A stretch of 64,000 nucleotides of DNA, taken from NCBI GenBank assembly GCA_020633195.1, contig JACKEC010000015.1, positions 558,001-622,000 of the forward strand, written 5' to 3'. The notes beneath the pieces were generated by a model. That model saw only the letters and a list, made by a program, of their open reading frames with translations. It made no database searches and was not told the origin of the DNA. Every line of letters starts with the position of its first letter. Position 1 is the first letter of the stretch. This document shows, piece by piece, positions 56,434 to 64,000 of this stretch. Position numbers and translations under genes: made by a program. This stretch comes from Sandaracinaceae bacterium (GTDB taxonomy: Bacteria; Myxococcota_A; Polyangia; Polyangiales; Sandaracinaceae).

Positions 56434-57630
56434 CTAGCGGGCTCGTCGCTCGAGCCACTCGTCGACCTCGTCTTCGTCGTAGCTCGAGCTCAGGCGACCG
56501 CCGCGCGTGACGCTCGTCGGGCACGAGCGAGAGGGCGCGCGGATCGTCGTGCTCGCGCCGCGCCGGCCGGTGCGGCGGTCGAAGAGCTGGACGTGGCCGT
56601 CGGTGTAGTGGCGCACCACCCTCGTGGTGCGGCCGGTCCGGCGGTCCTGGTAGCTGCCGCACGCCGCCTCGCGGGTCCGCTCGGTGACCTCGGCCACGTA
56701 GCGAATGTCGGCGGGGCTCTCGGCTTCGCCGTAGAGCGTCATCCCGCGGTCGAGCAGCACGATGGCGTGCCCACGTCCCTCACCGGGCAGCGGGACGGGG
56801 TGGCCCTCGGGCGCCTCCCGGAGCTGGCTCAGGTAGAACGAGCGCAGCCCCGAGCTCATCTTCCGCAGCTCGCCGCTGAAGGACGACCCGTCCGGGAGGT
56901 CGATGGAGACCGGATACGCGCGCTCGACGGCGTCGGCTCGCCCGAAGATGCGCGCCGTGACCGCCGCGTCGATCGCGACGGGCTCGATGGGGATCACGAC
57001 CGAGGCGCCCGTCAGCGCCCGGGTCTGTCCGTCCACCGTCACTCGACTCCCGGCGGGGCCTTCGACGAAGACGCCGTCGCCGCCCTCGAAGCGGATCGTG
57101 CAGGCCGGCGCGCCGCCGCTGCACTCGCACGTCGAGCTCAGACGGCAGGTCAGGCCCGGCGGGCGCGGGACGGATACGCGCCCCCGGCCGAGCTGGCGGC
57201 CCTCGGGGTGACGCACGGTGATGAGGACGGTCACCTCGTCGCGGCGCTCCGGCATGACCGGGACGCCGTCGGGCTCGTACGCCGCGAGACCCGCGCCGTC
57301 GGCCACCACCTCCCGCTCGGCAGGCCATGGGTTCGACCCGCCCGCGCGGAACACCACGATGGAGCCCGGCGCGGTCCGCACCTCGAGGCGCGCTCGAACA
57401 CCGTCGCCCCGACCCGAGAGCGTGGCCGTGGCCGACGCGACCTCTGGCGTGCGCGGCGGCGGCACGTAGGTGCTCGTGGTGTGTGTCCCGCGCTGGCTCT
57501 CCATCATCGCGAACACGCCTCCGACGAGACACACGACGCTGACGCCGCCGAGGCCGAGCGCTCCGAGGACGATGAGCAGGACGGTGCGGCCGCCCGAGGA
57601 GGCCTGCGCGGTGGGCTGTGATACAGACAT
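56434..57630 (-). CDS. single-pass membrane protein of unknown function
   Basis: 398 residues. One transmembrane helix near residues 18-42 (VLLIVLGALGLGGVSVVCLVGGVFA) with a short cytoplasmic N-terminus, then a mostly beta extracytoplasmic part with cysteines around CRLSSTCECSGGAPACTI. The C-terminal quarter has an SH3-like look (RYVAEVTERTREAACGSYQDRRTGRTTRVVRHYTDGHVQLF) and an acidic end. I recognise no family. The ATG at 57630 begins MSVSQPTAQ. It ends 3 bp from the convergent beta-helix lipoprotein gene. Confidence 0.6.
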   Translation of the reverse strand: MSVSQPTAQASSGGRTVLLIVLGALGLGGVSVVCLVGGVFAMMESQRGTHTTSTYVPPPRTPEVASATATLSGRGDGVRARLEVRTAPGSIVVFRAGGSNPWPAEREVVADGAGLAAYEPDGVPVMPERRDEVTVLITVRHPEGRQLGRGRVSVPRPPGLTCRLSSTCECSGGAPACTIRFEGGDGVFVEGPAGSRVTVDGQTRALTGASVVIPIEPVAIDAAVTARIFGRADAVERAYPVSIDLPDGSSFSGELRKMSSGLRSFYLSQLREAPEGHPVPLPGEGRGHAIVLLDRGMTLYGEAESPADIRYVAEVTERTREAACGSYQDRRTGRTTRVVRHYTDGHVQLFDRRTGRRGASTTIRAPSRSCPTSVTRGGRLSSSYDEDEVDEWLERRAR

Positions 57631-57747
57631 GCCGGCCCCGGGGCGCAAGCCCCGTGCCCATCCACGTCCCCGGACCCGGGCCCGCCCTCGTCGGCGGACC
57701 GGCGACGGGTCGTCGTCAGATGACGCGCCGACGACAGCGCGTGAACC

Positions 57748-58260
57748 TCATCGCGCGTCGAAGTCGAGGGAGACCGAGTTGATGCAGTAGCGGAGGTGCG
57801 TGGGCGCCGGGCCGTCGCGGAAGACGTGGCCGAGGTGGCCGCCGCAGCGGGCGCAGTGGACCTCGGTGCGGATCACGCCGAACGAGTCGTCGACCTCCTC
57901 GGCGACGCGGCCCTCGGCGATGGGCTGCCAGTAGCTCGGCCAGCCGGTGCCGGACTCGAACTTGTGATCGCTCGAGAAGAGCGGCGCGCCGCAGCCGGCG
58001 CATCGGTAGACGCCGTGGCCGTGGTGGTCGTGGAAGCGCCCGCTGAAGGCGCGCTCGGTGCCCTGCTCGCGCAGGACGTGGAACTCCTCGGCGGTGAGCC
58101 GCTCTCGCCACTGCGCGTCGGTGAGCTGGAGCCGGTCGCCGATCGGTGGGTCGCTGAAGCGATCCGCGCGCTCGCGATCGACCTGCGCGGAGGCGGCGCT
58201 GGGGCCACTGGTGCAGCCGAGGAGGAGGACGGTGAGGAGGAGTCGGGAGGCCATCTGCAT
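57748..58260 (-). CDS. msrB: lipoprotein peptide-methionine (R)-S-oxide reductase MsrB
   Basis: Reduces methionine-R-sulfoxide in proteins. 170 residues with a lipoprotein signal (LLLTVLLLGC, Cys 16), so it acts at the cell envelope rather than in the cytoplasm. The zinc knuckles are C87/C90 (YRCAGCG) and C136/C139 (CARCGGHLGHVF). The catalytic Cys159 lies in LRYCINSVSLDF. The substrate loop FESGTGWPSYW is present. No msrA is adjacent. Most bacterial MsrB are cytoplasmic, so the lipid anchor is noteworthy. The ATG at 58260 is the first good start. Confidence 0.93.
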   Translation of the reverse strand: MQMASRLLLTVLLLGCTSGPSAASAQVDRERADRFSDPPIGDRLQLTDAQWRERLTAEEFHVLREQGTERAFSGRFHDHHGHGVYRCAGCGAPLFSSDHKFESGTGWPSYWQPIAEGRVAEEVDDSFGVIRTEVHCARCGGHLGHVFRDGPAPTHLRYCINSVSLDFDAR

Positions 58261-58339
58261 GACCCGCCTATGATGACGCCGAGCGCTCGTTACGCCTCGG
58301 GCCTTTGGATTCCGGAGGGCCGCGCGCGATGATGCGGCC

Positions 58340-59365
58340 GTGGACTTGGGCTCCGTCATGATCATGGCCATCGGCGGCGTCGTCGCCCTCGCCGCGGCCG
58401 GGGGCGCGCTCTGGTACCAGACGGAGCAGGCCAAGCGGCGCGACGCGGTCTGGCGAAGCATCGCGGCCACGCGCCAGGGCCGGTACACCGAAGGCCACAT
58501 GGGCCTGCTGACCAGCGAGTCGCCGACCCTCGACGTGATCGTCGAGCAGGCCGTGGTGCGGCTCGATCTCCTCGCGGTCCAGTCGGGCAAGAACAAGCAG
58601 CTCTACGCGCGGGCTCGCGCCAAGTACGCGCTCGGTCAGGGGCCCGCGTTCGAGGTGAAGCCGGAGGGCGTGCTGCAGTCGGTGGGCAAGGCCTTCGGGG
58701 GGCAAGACGTCGTGCTCGGTGGAGACACCCGCTTCGACGACGAGTTCGTGGTCAAGTGCGCCGACGCGGAGGCGACGCGGGCGGCGTGGACGCCCGAGGC
58801 GAAGCGCCTGATGACCTCGACGCTCGACTTCTCGAAGGTGGAGGCGGACGGGGCCGCGGTCGTCATCACCACCTACGGCGGCCTCGACGATCCCACGATG
58901 CTGAACGCGATGCTCGACGTGGCCGGCGCGCTCGCGTCGACGGGGGCGCGCGCGCTCGCCACCTACCGCTCGATCGAGGGGGCCGAGTGGACGCCGTGCA
59001 AGGGGCCGTTCGCGAGCCCGACGTCACCTCGGCTCACGGTGGGCAGCACGCGCGGCGAGGTCGCCGTCGAGGTGCTGGTGACCGGCGGTCGCCCGCGCGC
59101 CCGCCTGCGGATCCGCCACGAGCGAGCGACGCCTCCGTTCAGCGTCGACATCGAAGGCCCACACGCGCCGGGGCTCCCGCGCGGCCTCGTCTCGGAGCGC
59201 GCGAACGAGATGCTGAAGCGGCTGTCGGGCGTCACCCTCGCGGGCGACGCGTCGACCCTGCAGATCACGTGGCGCGAGCCGCCGCCGGCGGACGTGCTCG
59301 AGCTCGGCGTGCGCGCGATCGTGGAGCTCGCCGGCGGCGCGCCCTCCGGAGGCGCCTTTCGCTAG
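58340..59365 (+). CDS. membrane-anchored protein of unknown function
   Basis: 341 residues: an N-terminal transmembrane helix (IMAIGGVVALAAAGGALWY) and a long soluble part of alternating helices and strands. Readable conserved stretches are GLLTSESPTLDVIVEQAVVRLD and QDVVLGGDTRFDDEFVV, without recognised catalytic residues. GATGAT at 58328-58333 lies exactly 6 nt before the GTG. The TAG stop lies inside the left arm of the 220-bp inverted-repeat element. Function unknown. Confidence 0.65.
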   Translation: MDLGSVMIMAIGGVVALAAAGGALWYQTEQAKRRDAVWRSIAATRQGRYTEGHMGLLTSESPTLDVIVEQAVVRLDLLAVQSGKNKQLYARARAKYALGQGPAFEVKPEGVLQSVGKAFGGQDVVLGGDTRFDDEFVVKCADAEATRAAWTPEAKRLMTSTLDFSKVEADGAAVVITTYGGLDDPTMLNAMLDVAGALASTGARALATYRSIEGAEWTPCKGPFASPTSPRLTVGSTRGEVAVEVLVTGGRPRARLRIRHERATPPFSVDIEGPHAPGLPRGLVSERANEMLKRLSGVTLAGDASTLQITWREPPPADVLELGVRAIVELAGGAPSGGAFR

Positions 59366-59582
59366 CAGGCTGCTGAAATGGGCCCGAAGGGACCGTTTCG
59401 GAGCCTGCTCCGTGCCCTTGCCCGTGCCCTTGCCCGTGCCCGCCCGTGACCCGTGAGCGTTCCCCGTGCCCGAGATCACGGGCCATCTTCGGGAACGGCT
59501 GACGGGAACGGTCCGGGCACGGGCACGGGCATGCGCGCTTCGCGCGCGGCACGGAAGCAGGCTGCTTTTCAGCAGCCTGCTA
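59363..59582. repeat. 220-bp inverted-repeat element containing both convergent stop codons
   Basis: TAGCAGGCTGCTGAAA at 59363-59378 is exactly reverse-complementary to 59567-59582. The TAG at 59363 ends the plus-strand gene and, on the minus strand, the TAG at 59582 ends the HhH gene. Inside are runs of (C)GTGCCC units near 59408-59440 and complementary GGGCAC units near 59514-59532, plus a separate 11-bp hairpin at 59556-59581. Other inner segments are also partly complementary (GGACCGTT with AACGGTCC). It looks like a MITE/REP-type element or a bidirectional terminator. Confidence 0.75.
59556..59581. terminator. 11-bp hairpin at the right end of the inverted-repeat element
   Basis: AGCAGGCTGCT (59556-59566) pairs with AGCAGCCTGCT (59571-59581) around TTTC. 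The left arm (59364-59374) has the same sequence and could compete for 59571-59581, so two alternative folds exist. Confidence 0.55.
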
Positions 59583-60803
59583 CCCCGCGAGCAGCGCCTT
59601 GGCGTTGTCGATCCAGCCCGCCTTGCGGATCCGCGCCGGGTTGATGCTCAGCTCGATCGCCGCGACCTCGAGATCGGCGTCCGACCAGGCCGCGACCTGC
59701 GCGATCGTGGTCACGCCGATCTGGGCGAGGAGGCGCGCGTACTTGGGGCCGATCCCCTTGATGCGGGTCAGGTCGTCGCCGCTGCCCGGCGCGATCGGCG
59801 GGGGCTTGATGCTCTCGCGGAGGGTCCGCAAGGTCGCTTGCTGGTCGCGCAGACCAGAGCCCGTCTCCAGGGTCAGCGCCTCGACGTCCGAGAGCCGCGC
59901 GCGGAGCTCGTCGAGGTCGTGCGCGTCGCGGTGCTCGCGCGTCTCGTCGGCGAGCTCCTGGAACAGCGACTCGAGCCGCTCGAGCCGCTTCTGCGTCGCG
60001 ACGTGCGTCGACAGGCGGGCCCCGAGATCGCCCATCGCGTTCTCGACCGCCTCGAGCCTCGCGACGGCCTCCTTGACCTGTCGCCCCGTGAGCTCGAGCC
60101 GCATGCGGACGCGCGTGAGCTCCGCGCCCTCCTCGAGCTGGCGCACCCGCAGCTCGAGCGCGGTGAGCTCCTCGCCGCGGTCCCCCGCGCGCTCGATGCG
60201 CGCGCGCAGCTCCTCGGCGAACCGGTCGCCGCGCTCGTCGAGCTCGCGGAGCCGCGCCTCGATCGCCTCGCGCCCGTCGCCCTCGCGGAGCTCCGAGAGC
60301 ATCTCCTCGATCTTCGACTCCTTCGCGTCGAGCTGGGTGCGCAGCTCGTCGAGCTCGTGGCGCTGCCGCGCCAGGGAGCTGCGCGCCTCGTCGAGCTGCG
60401 TCTGCATCTGCGCGAAGCGCTGCCGCTCGGGCGGGCGCTCGGCCGCGCGCGAGGGCAGCGGCGACACCGAGCTGGGCTTGGGCGTGGTGGGTCGCGGCGC
60501 GCTCGAGGGCGGCGCGGCGGCTCGCGGCGGCGCGGACGGCGCGGGCCGCGAGGAGGGCGTCGTCGCGCGCGGTGGCATCGGCCCGGGTCGGGTCGACGCG
60601 GGGCGGCTCGTCGGGAACGGGCGATCGAACGGCGGGCGCGCGGGGACCCGCGACGAGGGCAGAGGTGGCGGGCTCGGAGCGGTCGCGATCGGAGGGGCCT
60701 CGTCCTCCTCTTCCGGTCCCGGGAGGGCGATCTCTTCGGTGGGCGGGCCGCTCGGCATGGCGATGTTCGGGTCCGTCCCTTCCTCGTCGGCGGGCTCGCT
60801 CAT
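59580..60803 (-). CDS. coiled-coil protein with C-terminal helix-hairpin-helix domain
   Basis: 407 residues. Residues 1-130 are Pro/Ser/Ala-rich and disordered. Residues about 130-330 are a long, charged coiled coil (LDEARSSLARQRHELDELRTQLDAKES, ELEQ-type heptads). Residues about 340-407 form a helix-hairpin-helix fold: LTRIKGIGPKYARLLAQIGVTTIAQVAAWSDADLE, similar to the H3TH or L21-like domains that bind DNA or RNA. The combination suggests a structural nucleic-acid-binding protein, perhaps in chromosome organisation. The stop lies in the inverted-repeat element. Divergent from the fusion gene. Confidence 0.75.
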   Translation of the reverse strand: MSEPADEEGTDPNIAMPSGPPTEEIALPGPEEEDEAPPIATAPSPPPLPSSRVPARPPFDRPFPTSRPASTRPGPMPPRATTPSSRPAPSAPPRAAAPPSSAPRPTTPKPSSVSPLPSRAAERPPERQRFAQMQTQLDEARSSLARQRHELDELRTQLDAKESKIEEMLSELREGDGREAIEARLRELDERGDRFAEELRARIERAGDRGEELTALELRVRQLEEGAELTRVRMRLELTGRQVKEAVARLEAVENAMGDLGARLSTHVATQKRLERLESLFQELADETREHRDAHDLDELRARLSDVEALTLETGSGLRDQQATLRTLRESIKPPPIAPGSGDDLTRIKGIGPKYARLLAQIGVTTIAQVAAWSDADLEVAAIELSINPARIRKAGWIDNAKALLAG

Positions 60804-60858
60804 GGGAAACGGTTTGGGAGCATACTCCGCCTGCTACTGTTTCTGCGAGGAGACCTGC

Positions 60859-63840
60859 ATGGGTTGGCGCAAGACCTTCAAGATCCTGAAGCGCAGCTAC
60901 GCGAACGCGACGGAGATGGTTCGCCTCGGGCGCCTGACCGATCCGCACCGGACGCCCTTCGAGGTCGTCCACTCCGACAGGATCTACAACCTCCGCCGCT
61001 ATCAGGGCGTCGAGCGCCTCGAGGCGGGCGCGGACGCGTCTCCGATCCTGCTGATCCCGCCGCTCATGGTGACGAGCGAGATCTACGACATGTCCCCGGA
61101 CGTGAGCGCCGCGAGCTACCTGCTCGGTCAGGGCCTCGACGTGTGGATGGTCGACTTCGGCTCGCCCGAGCGGGTCGAGGGCGGCATGGCGCGCACGCTC
61201 GACGACCACGTGCGCGCGGTGTCGGGCGCGATCGATCGCGTGGTCGAGGCCACCGGCCACGACGTGCACGTCGCCGGCTACTCGCAGGGCGGCATGTTCT
61301 GCTACCAGGCCGCGGCGTACCGACGCAGCGAGGGCGTCGCGAGCGTCATCACGTTCGGCAGCCCCGTCGACATCTACCGCAACCTGCCGGTGCCGGTGTC
61401 CGAGGAGATGGCCGAGAAGATGATCGGCGGCCTGCGGCAGGTCATCGAGCGGCCGCTCGCGCAGCTCGACGGGCTCCCCGGCTTCCTCACGAGCTTCGGC
61501 TTCAAGATGGTGAGCCCCAAGAAGGAAGCGCAGCAGCTCGTCGAGTTCGTCCGCAAGCTGCACGACCGCTCCGCGCTCGAGAAGCGCGAGAGCCGGCGTC
61601 GCTTCCTCGGTGGCGAGGGCTTCGTCGCGTGGCCCGGGCCGGCGCTGCGCACCTTCGTCGACGAGTTCATCGTCGCCAACCGCCTCGCGTCGGGCGGCTT
61701 CGTGATCGACGGCCGGAGCGTCAGCCTCGCCGACCTCACCTGCCCCATCCTCTACTTCGTGGGCCTGCGCGACGACATCGCGCGCCCCGCGTCCGTCCGC
61801 GCGATCAAGAGCGCCGCGTTCAACGCCGACAGCCACGAGCTCGGCGTCCGCGCCGGGCACCTCGGGCTCGTGGTGGGCACCCGCGCGCTCACGGAGGTGT
61901 GGCCGACGGTGACCGCGTGGATGGGCTACGTCGATCACGGGGCCGAGCTGCCCGAGCGCCTCCGCCCGGTCGAGGACCCGCGCATCGACGACGTGGACGA
62001 CGCGGCCTTCGACGACCTCGACCTCGACGTCGAGGACTTCTACGGCTTCGCCACCGACGCGCTCGAGGACGTCGTCGGCCGGCTCGGTCGGGCCGGCGAG
62101 GACCTGACGGGCGCGATCGACGCGCTCCGCTGGCAGCTCCCGCGGCTCACCCGGCTCCGGAAGATCCGCGCCGAGACGCGCATCAGCTCGGGGCTCGCGC
62201 TCGCGGAGAAGGCGCGCGAGATGCCCGACGCGACCTTCTTCCTCTGGAAGGGGCGCGCGTTCAGCTACGCGGACGCGGACCGACGCGTCGACGCGATCGT
62301 GCGCGGCCTCGTCGAGTGCGGGGTCACGCCGGGCCAGCGCGTCGGCGTGCTGATGCAGCAGCGGCCGACCTACCTCTCGATCGTGACCGCGCTCAACCGC
62401 CTCGGCGCCGTCGCGGTCCTCGTGAGCCCGGAGATGTCGCGCCTCGCGCTCGAGCGCGCGCTCGCGAGCGCCGAGGTCGAGCACCTCGTCGCGGATCCGG
62501 CGCACGTCGCCCGCGCCCGAGAGGTCTTCGCGGGGCCGGTCCTCGCCCTCGGCGGCCCGTACGGCGACGACCGCGCGCTGCCCGAGGGCGTGCGCGACAT
62601 GGAGGCGATCGACGTCGCGCGCGTGGTGCTGCCCAAGTGGTACGAGCCCGACCCCGGCCGCGCCTCCGACGAGGCGATGATCCTCTTCACGGCCGGGCGC
62701 GCCGAGGAGCCCCGGGCCGCGCGCATCACCAACCGGCGCTGGGCGTTCAGCGCGCTCGGCGCGGCCGCGGGGTGCACCCTCAACCCGAACGACACGGTGT
62801 TCTGCGTGCTCCCGCTGCACCACGCGGCGGGCATCCTCGTCGCCACCGGCGGCGCGCTCATCGGCGGCTCGCGCCTCGCGCTCGCCTCGGGCTTCGCGCC
62901 CGCGCACTTCTGGTCCGAGGCTCGCCGCTACGGCGCGACGGTCGTGTTCTACGCGGGCGAGATGTGCCGCGAGCTCGTCGACGCGCCGCCCAACGCGGCC
63001 GACGACAACAACCCCGTGCGCATCTTCGCGGGCAGCGGCATGCGGCGCGACGTCTGGGAGCGCCTGCAGCAGCGCTTCAAGGTCGGCGTGCTCGAGTTCT
63101 ACGCGTCCACCGAGGGCAACGCGGTGCTCGCCAACGCGGCCGGACGCAAGGTCGGCGCGCTCGGGCAGCCGCTCCCCGGGGCGACCGACATGTCGATCGT
63201 CGCCTGGGACTTCCGCAACGACGACTTCGTCCGCGACGAGCAAGGTTTCTTGCAGCGCTGCGGCGTGGACCGGCCCGGGATGCTCATCGCGCGCGTCGAC
63301 CGCGGCCACCCGATGGCGGGCTTCGACGGCTACGTCGGCAACGCCGGGCCGGACCGCGTCGCCAAGGACGTGTTCGAGGCGGGCGACCGCTGGTTCGTGT
63401 CGGGCGACCTGCTCCGGCAGGACGCCGACGGCGAGCTCTGGTTCGTCGATCGGCTCGCCGACGTCGTGCGGACGGACGCGGGGCCCGTGTTCACGCGCGA
63501 GGTCGAGGACCTGATCTACAGGCGGCCCGACGTGAAGATGGTCGCCGTTCACGCGTGGTCCGACGACCGCCCCGCGGAGGTCTGCGCGACGCTCGTGGCG
63601 CGAGGGGACAGCCTCGACGTCGGCCGCCTCGCCAGCCTCCTCGACGAGAAGCTGGAACCGCGGGCGCGTCCGCGCTACCTCCGGGTCGTGGACGCGATCG
63701 CCGTGACCGATGGCTACCGGCCGCTGAAGCGACCGCTCGTGGACGCCCGCGAGCAGGGCGCTCGCGAGGTCTGGGAGCGGGTGGACGGTCGCTACGAGCG
63801 GCGCGCCCCGACGCGCGCGGCCGAGGTGACCGCGTCGTGA
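60859..63840 (+). CDS. fusion of PhaC-like alpha/beta-hydrolase and acyl-CoA-synthetase-like domain
   Basis: 993 residues in one frame. Residues 1-350 are PhaC-like: lipase box GYSQGG with Ser142 where PHA synthases have Cys, D305 in GLRDDIARP and H334 in RAGHLGLVVG. An acidic linker follows (about 370-410). Residues about 450-980 are AMP-forming-ligase-like: PTYLSIVTALNRLGAVAVLVSP, FYASTEGNAVL, GDLLRQDADGELWFVDRLADVVRTD and a late K in YRPLKRPL. The ligase P-loop is degenerate (ILFTAGRAEEPRAAR instead of TSGTTGxPKG, and its Lys is lost). GAGGAG 6-11 nt upstream of the ATG fixes the start. The next gene overlaps by GTGA. Confidence 0.85.
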   Translation: MGWRKTFKILKRSYANATEMVRLGRLTDPHRTPFEVVHSDRIYNLRRYQGVERLEAGADASPILLIPPLMVTSEIYDMSPDVSAASYLLGQGLDVWMVDFGSPERVEGGMARTLDDHVRAVSGAIDRVVEATGHDVHVAGYSQGGMFCYQAAAYRRSEGVASVITFGSPVDIYRNLPVPVSEEMAEKMIGGLRQVIERPLAQLDGLPGFLTSFGFKMVSPKKEAQQLVEFVRKLHDRSALEKRESRRRFLGGEGFVAWPGPALRTFVDEFIVANRLASGGFVIDGRSVSLADLTCPILYFVGLRDDIARPASVRAIKSAAFNADSHELGVRAGHLGLVVGTRALTEVWPTVTAWMGYVDHGAELPERLRPVEDPRIDDVDDAAFDDLDLDVEDFYGFATDALEDVVGRLGRAGEDLTGAIDALRWQLPRLTRLRKIRAETRISSGLALAEKAREMPDATFFLWKGRAFSYADADRRVDAIVRGLVECGVTPGQRVGVLMQQRPTYLSIVTALNRLGAVAVLVSPEMSRLALERALASAEVEHLVADPAHVARAREVFAGPVLALGGPYGDDRALPEGVRDMEAIDVARVVLPKWYEPDPGRASDEAMILFTAGRAEEPRAARITNRRWAFSALGAAAGCTLNPNDTVFCVLPLHHAAGILVATGGALIGGSRLALASGFAPAHFWSEARRYGATVVFYAGEMCRELVDAPPNAADDNNPVRIFAGSGMRRDVWERLQQRFKVGVLEFYASTEGNAVLANAAGRKVGALGQPLPGATDMSIVAWDFRNDDFVRDEQGFLQRCGVDRPGMLIARVDRGHPMAGFDGYVGNAGPDRVAKDVFEAGDRWFVSGDLLRQDADGELWFVDRLADVVRTDAGPVFTREVEDLIYRRPDVKMVAVHAWSDDRPAEVCATLVARGDSLDVGRLASLLDEKLEPRARPRYLRVVDAIAVTDGYRPLKRPLVDAREQGAREVWERVDGRYERRAPTRAAEVTAS

Positions 63841-64000
63841 CCCGCCGCGAGCCGCCGCCCGCGCGCGGGCTCCCCGGAGGCATCGCCCCGCCCGCGATCG
63901 GGTTCGTCGCGTGCGCCGTGTTCTTCGGCTACACGTTCTCGCACCCGCGCGTGATCGACCTCGGGCCGCACATGAGCCCGGCGGGGATCGGGATCCTCGG
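63837..64000 (+). CDS. membrane protein, 5' part only
   Basis: A GTG at 63837 overlaps the stop of the fusion gene (GTGA). The visible 54 residues begin MTRREPPPARGLPGGIAPP and then form a hydrophobic helix (AIGFVACAVFFGYTF). The rest lies outside the window. It is probably translationally coupled to the fusion gene and thus part of the same process; no family can be named from this fragment. Confidence 0.5.
   Translation, partial: MTRREPPPARGLPGGIAPPAIGFVACAVFFGYTFSHPRVIDLGPHMSPAGIGIL

Noticed and set aside
59569..63552. A 1327-residue open frame on the minus strand
   Set aside because: Antisense shadow of the PhaC-like/ligase fusion; no motif, and its composition is the complement of the true gene.
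60859..63840. True PHA synthase for storage polymer
   Set aside because: Nucleophile is Ser rather than Cys, the protein is fused to a ligase-like domain, and no phasin or phaA/phaB genes are nearby.

Overview
The window reads as one contiguous piece of chromosome from a very GC-rich Gram-negative bacterium, most likely a myxobacterium of the Polyangiales/Sandaracinus type. That placement is an inference. It rests on many lipoproteins with low-complexity Gly/Asp/Ala linkers after the lipobox, MopE-type cysteine repeats, a Ser/Thr protein kinase with a proline-rich extracytoplasmic tail, an FHA protein, OleABCD olefin genes and BoxB/BoxC. Genes are packed tightly with many 4-nt start/stop overlaps. 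I see no tRNA, rRNA, CRISPR array, phage or transposase gene.

Layout. 1-4.4 kb: S9 peptidase (cut by the left edge), a zincin-like lipoprotein and argS. 4.4-10.5 kb: GNAT acetyltransferase, aroC, rnhB, a trypsin-like lipoprotein, a beta-lactamase-fold esterase and an SGNH lipoprotein. 10.5-18.1 kb: large acyl-CoA dehydrogenase, a membrane protein, an amidase, an alpha/beta-hydrolase lipoprotein and a MopE/C-type-lectin lipoprotein. 18.2-22.5 kb: boxC-boxB (aerobic benzoyl-CoA epoxidation and ring cleavage) divergent from a 2-hydroxychromene-2-carboxylate-isomerase-like gene. 24.2-26.6 kb: an ArsR-methyltransferase regulator and ahcY (SAM cycle), followed by a non-coding tandem array with covarying hairpins (26.6-27.1 kb). 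27.1-36.5 kb: cupin-like protein, beta-helix lipoprotein, TM2 protein, HEAT-like protein, ATP-grasp enzyme, membrane spermidine-synthase-like protein and TerB-like protein. 36.5-41.3 kb: oleC-oleD and a heparinase-like lipoprotein. 41.4-47 kb: two short propeller proteins, FHA protein, a TetR/ABC1-kinase pair under a large palindrome, a DMT transporter and a TPR membrane protein. 47-48.9 kb: oleA-oleB. 48.9-58.3 kb: small membrane proteins, YbgC-type thioesterase, ankyrin protein, Ser/Thr kinase, beta-helix lipoprotein and lipoprotein MsrB. 58.3-64 kb: a membrane-anchored protein, a 220-bp inverted-repeat element, a coiled-coil/HhH protein, and a 993-residue fusion of a PhaC-like hydrolase with an acyl-CoA-synthetase-like domain.

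Main points. (1) Seven genes on both strands carry a TANCYT hexamer ending exactly 6 nt before the start codon, with no room for a Shine-Dalgarno; several more carry a -10-like hexamer at the same spacing. This points to widespread leaderless transcription and fixes several start codons. (2) The repeat array after ahcY keeps two hairpins intact while their stem sequences change. (3) The full olefin set oleA, oleB, oleC, oleD is present but split into two translationally coupled pairs about 8 kb apart. (4) The PhaC-like/acyl-ligase fusion and the RNase HII with an altered GRG motif deserve biochemical attention.
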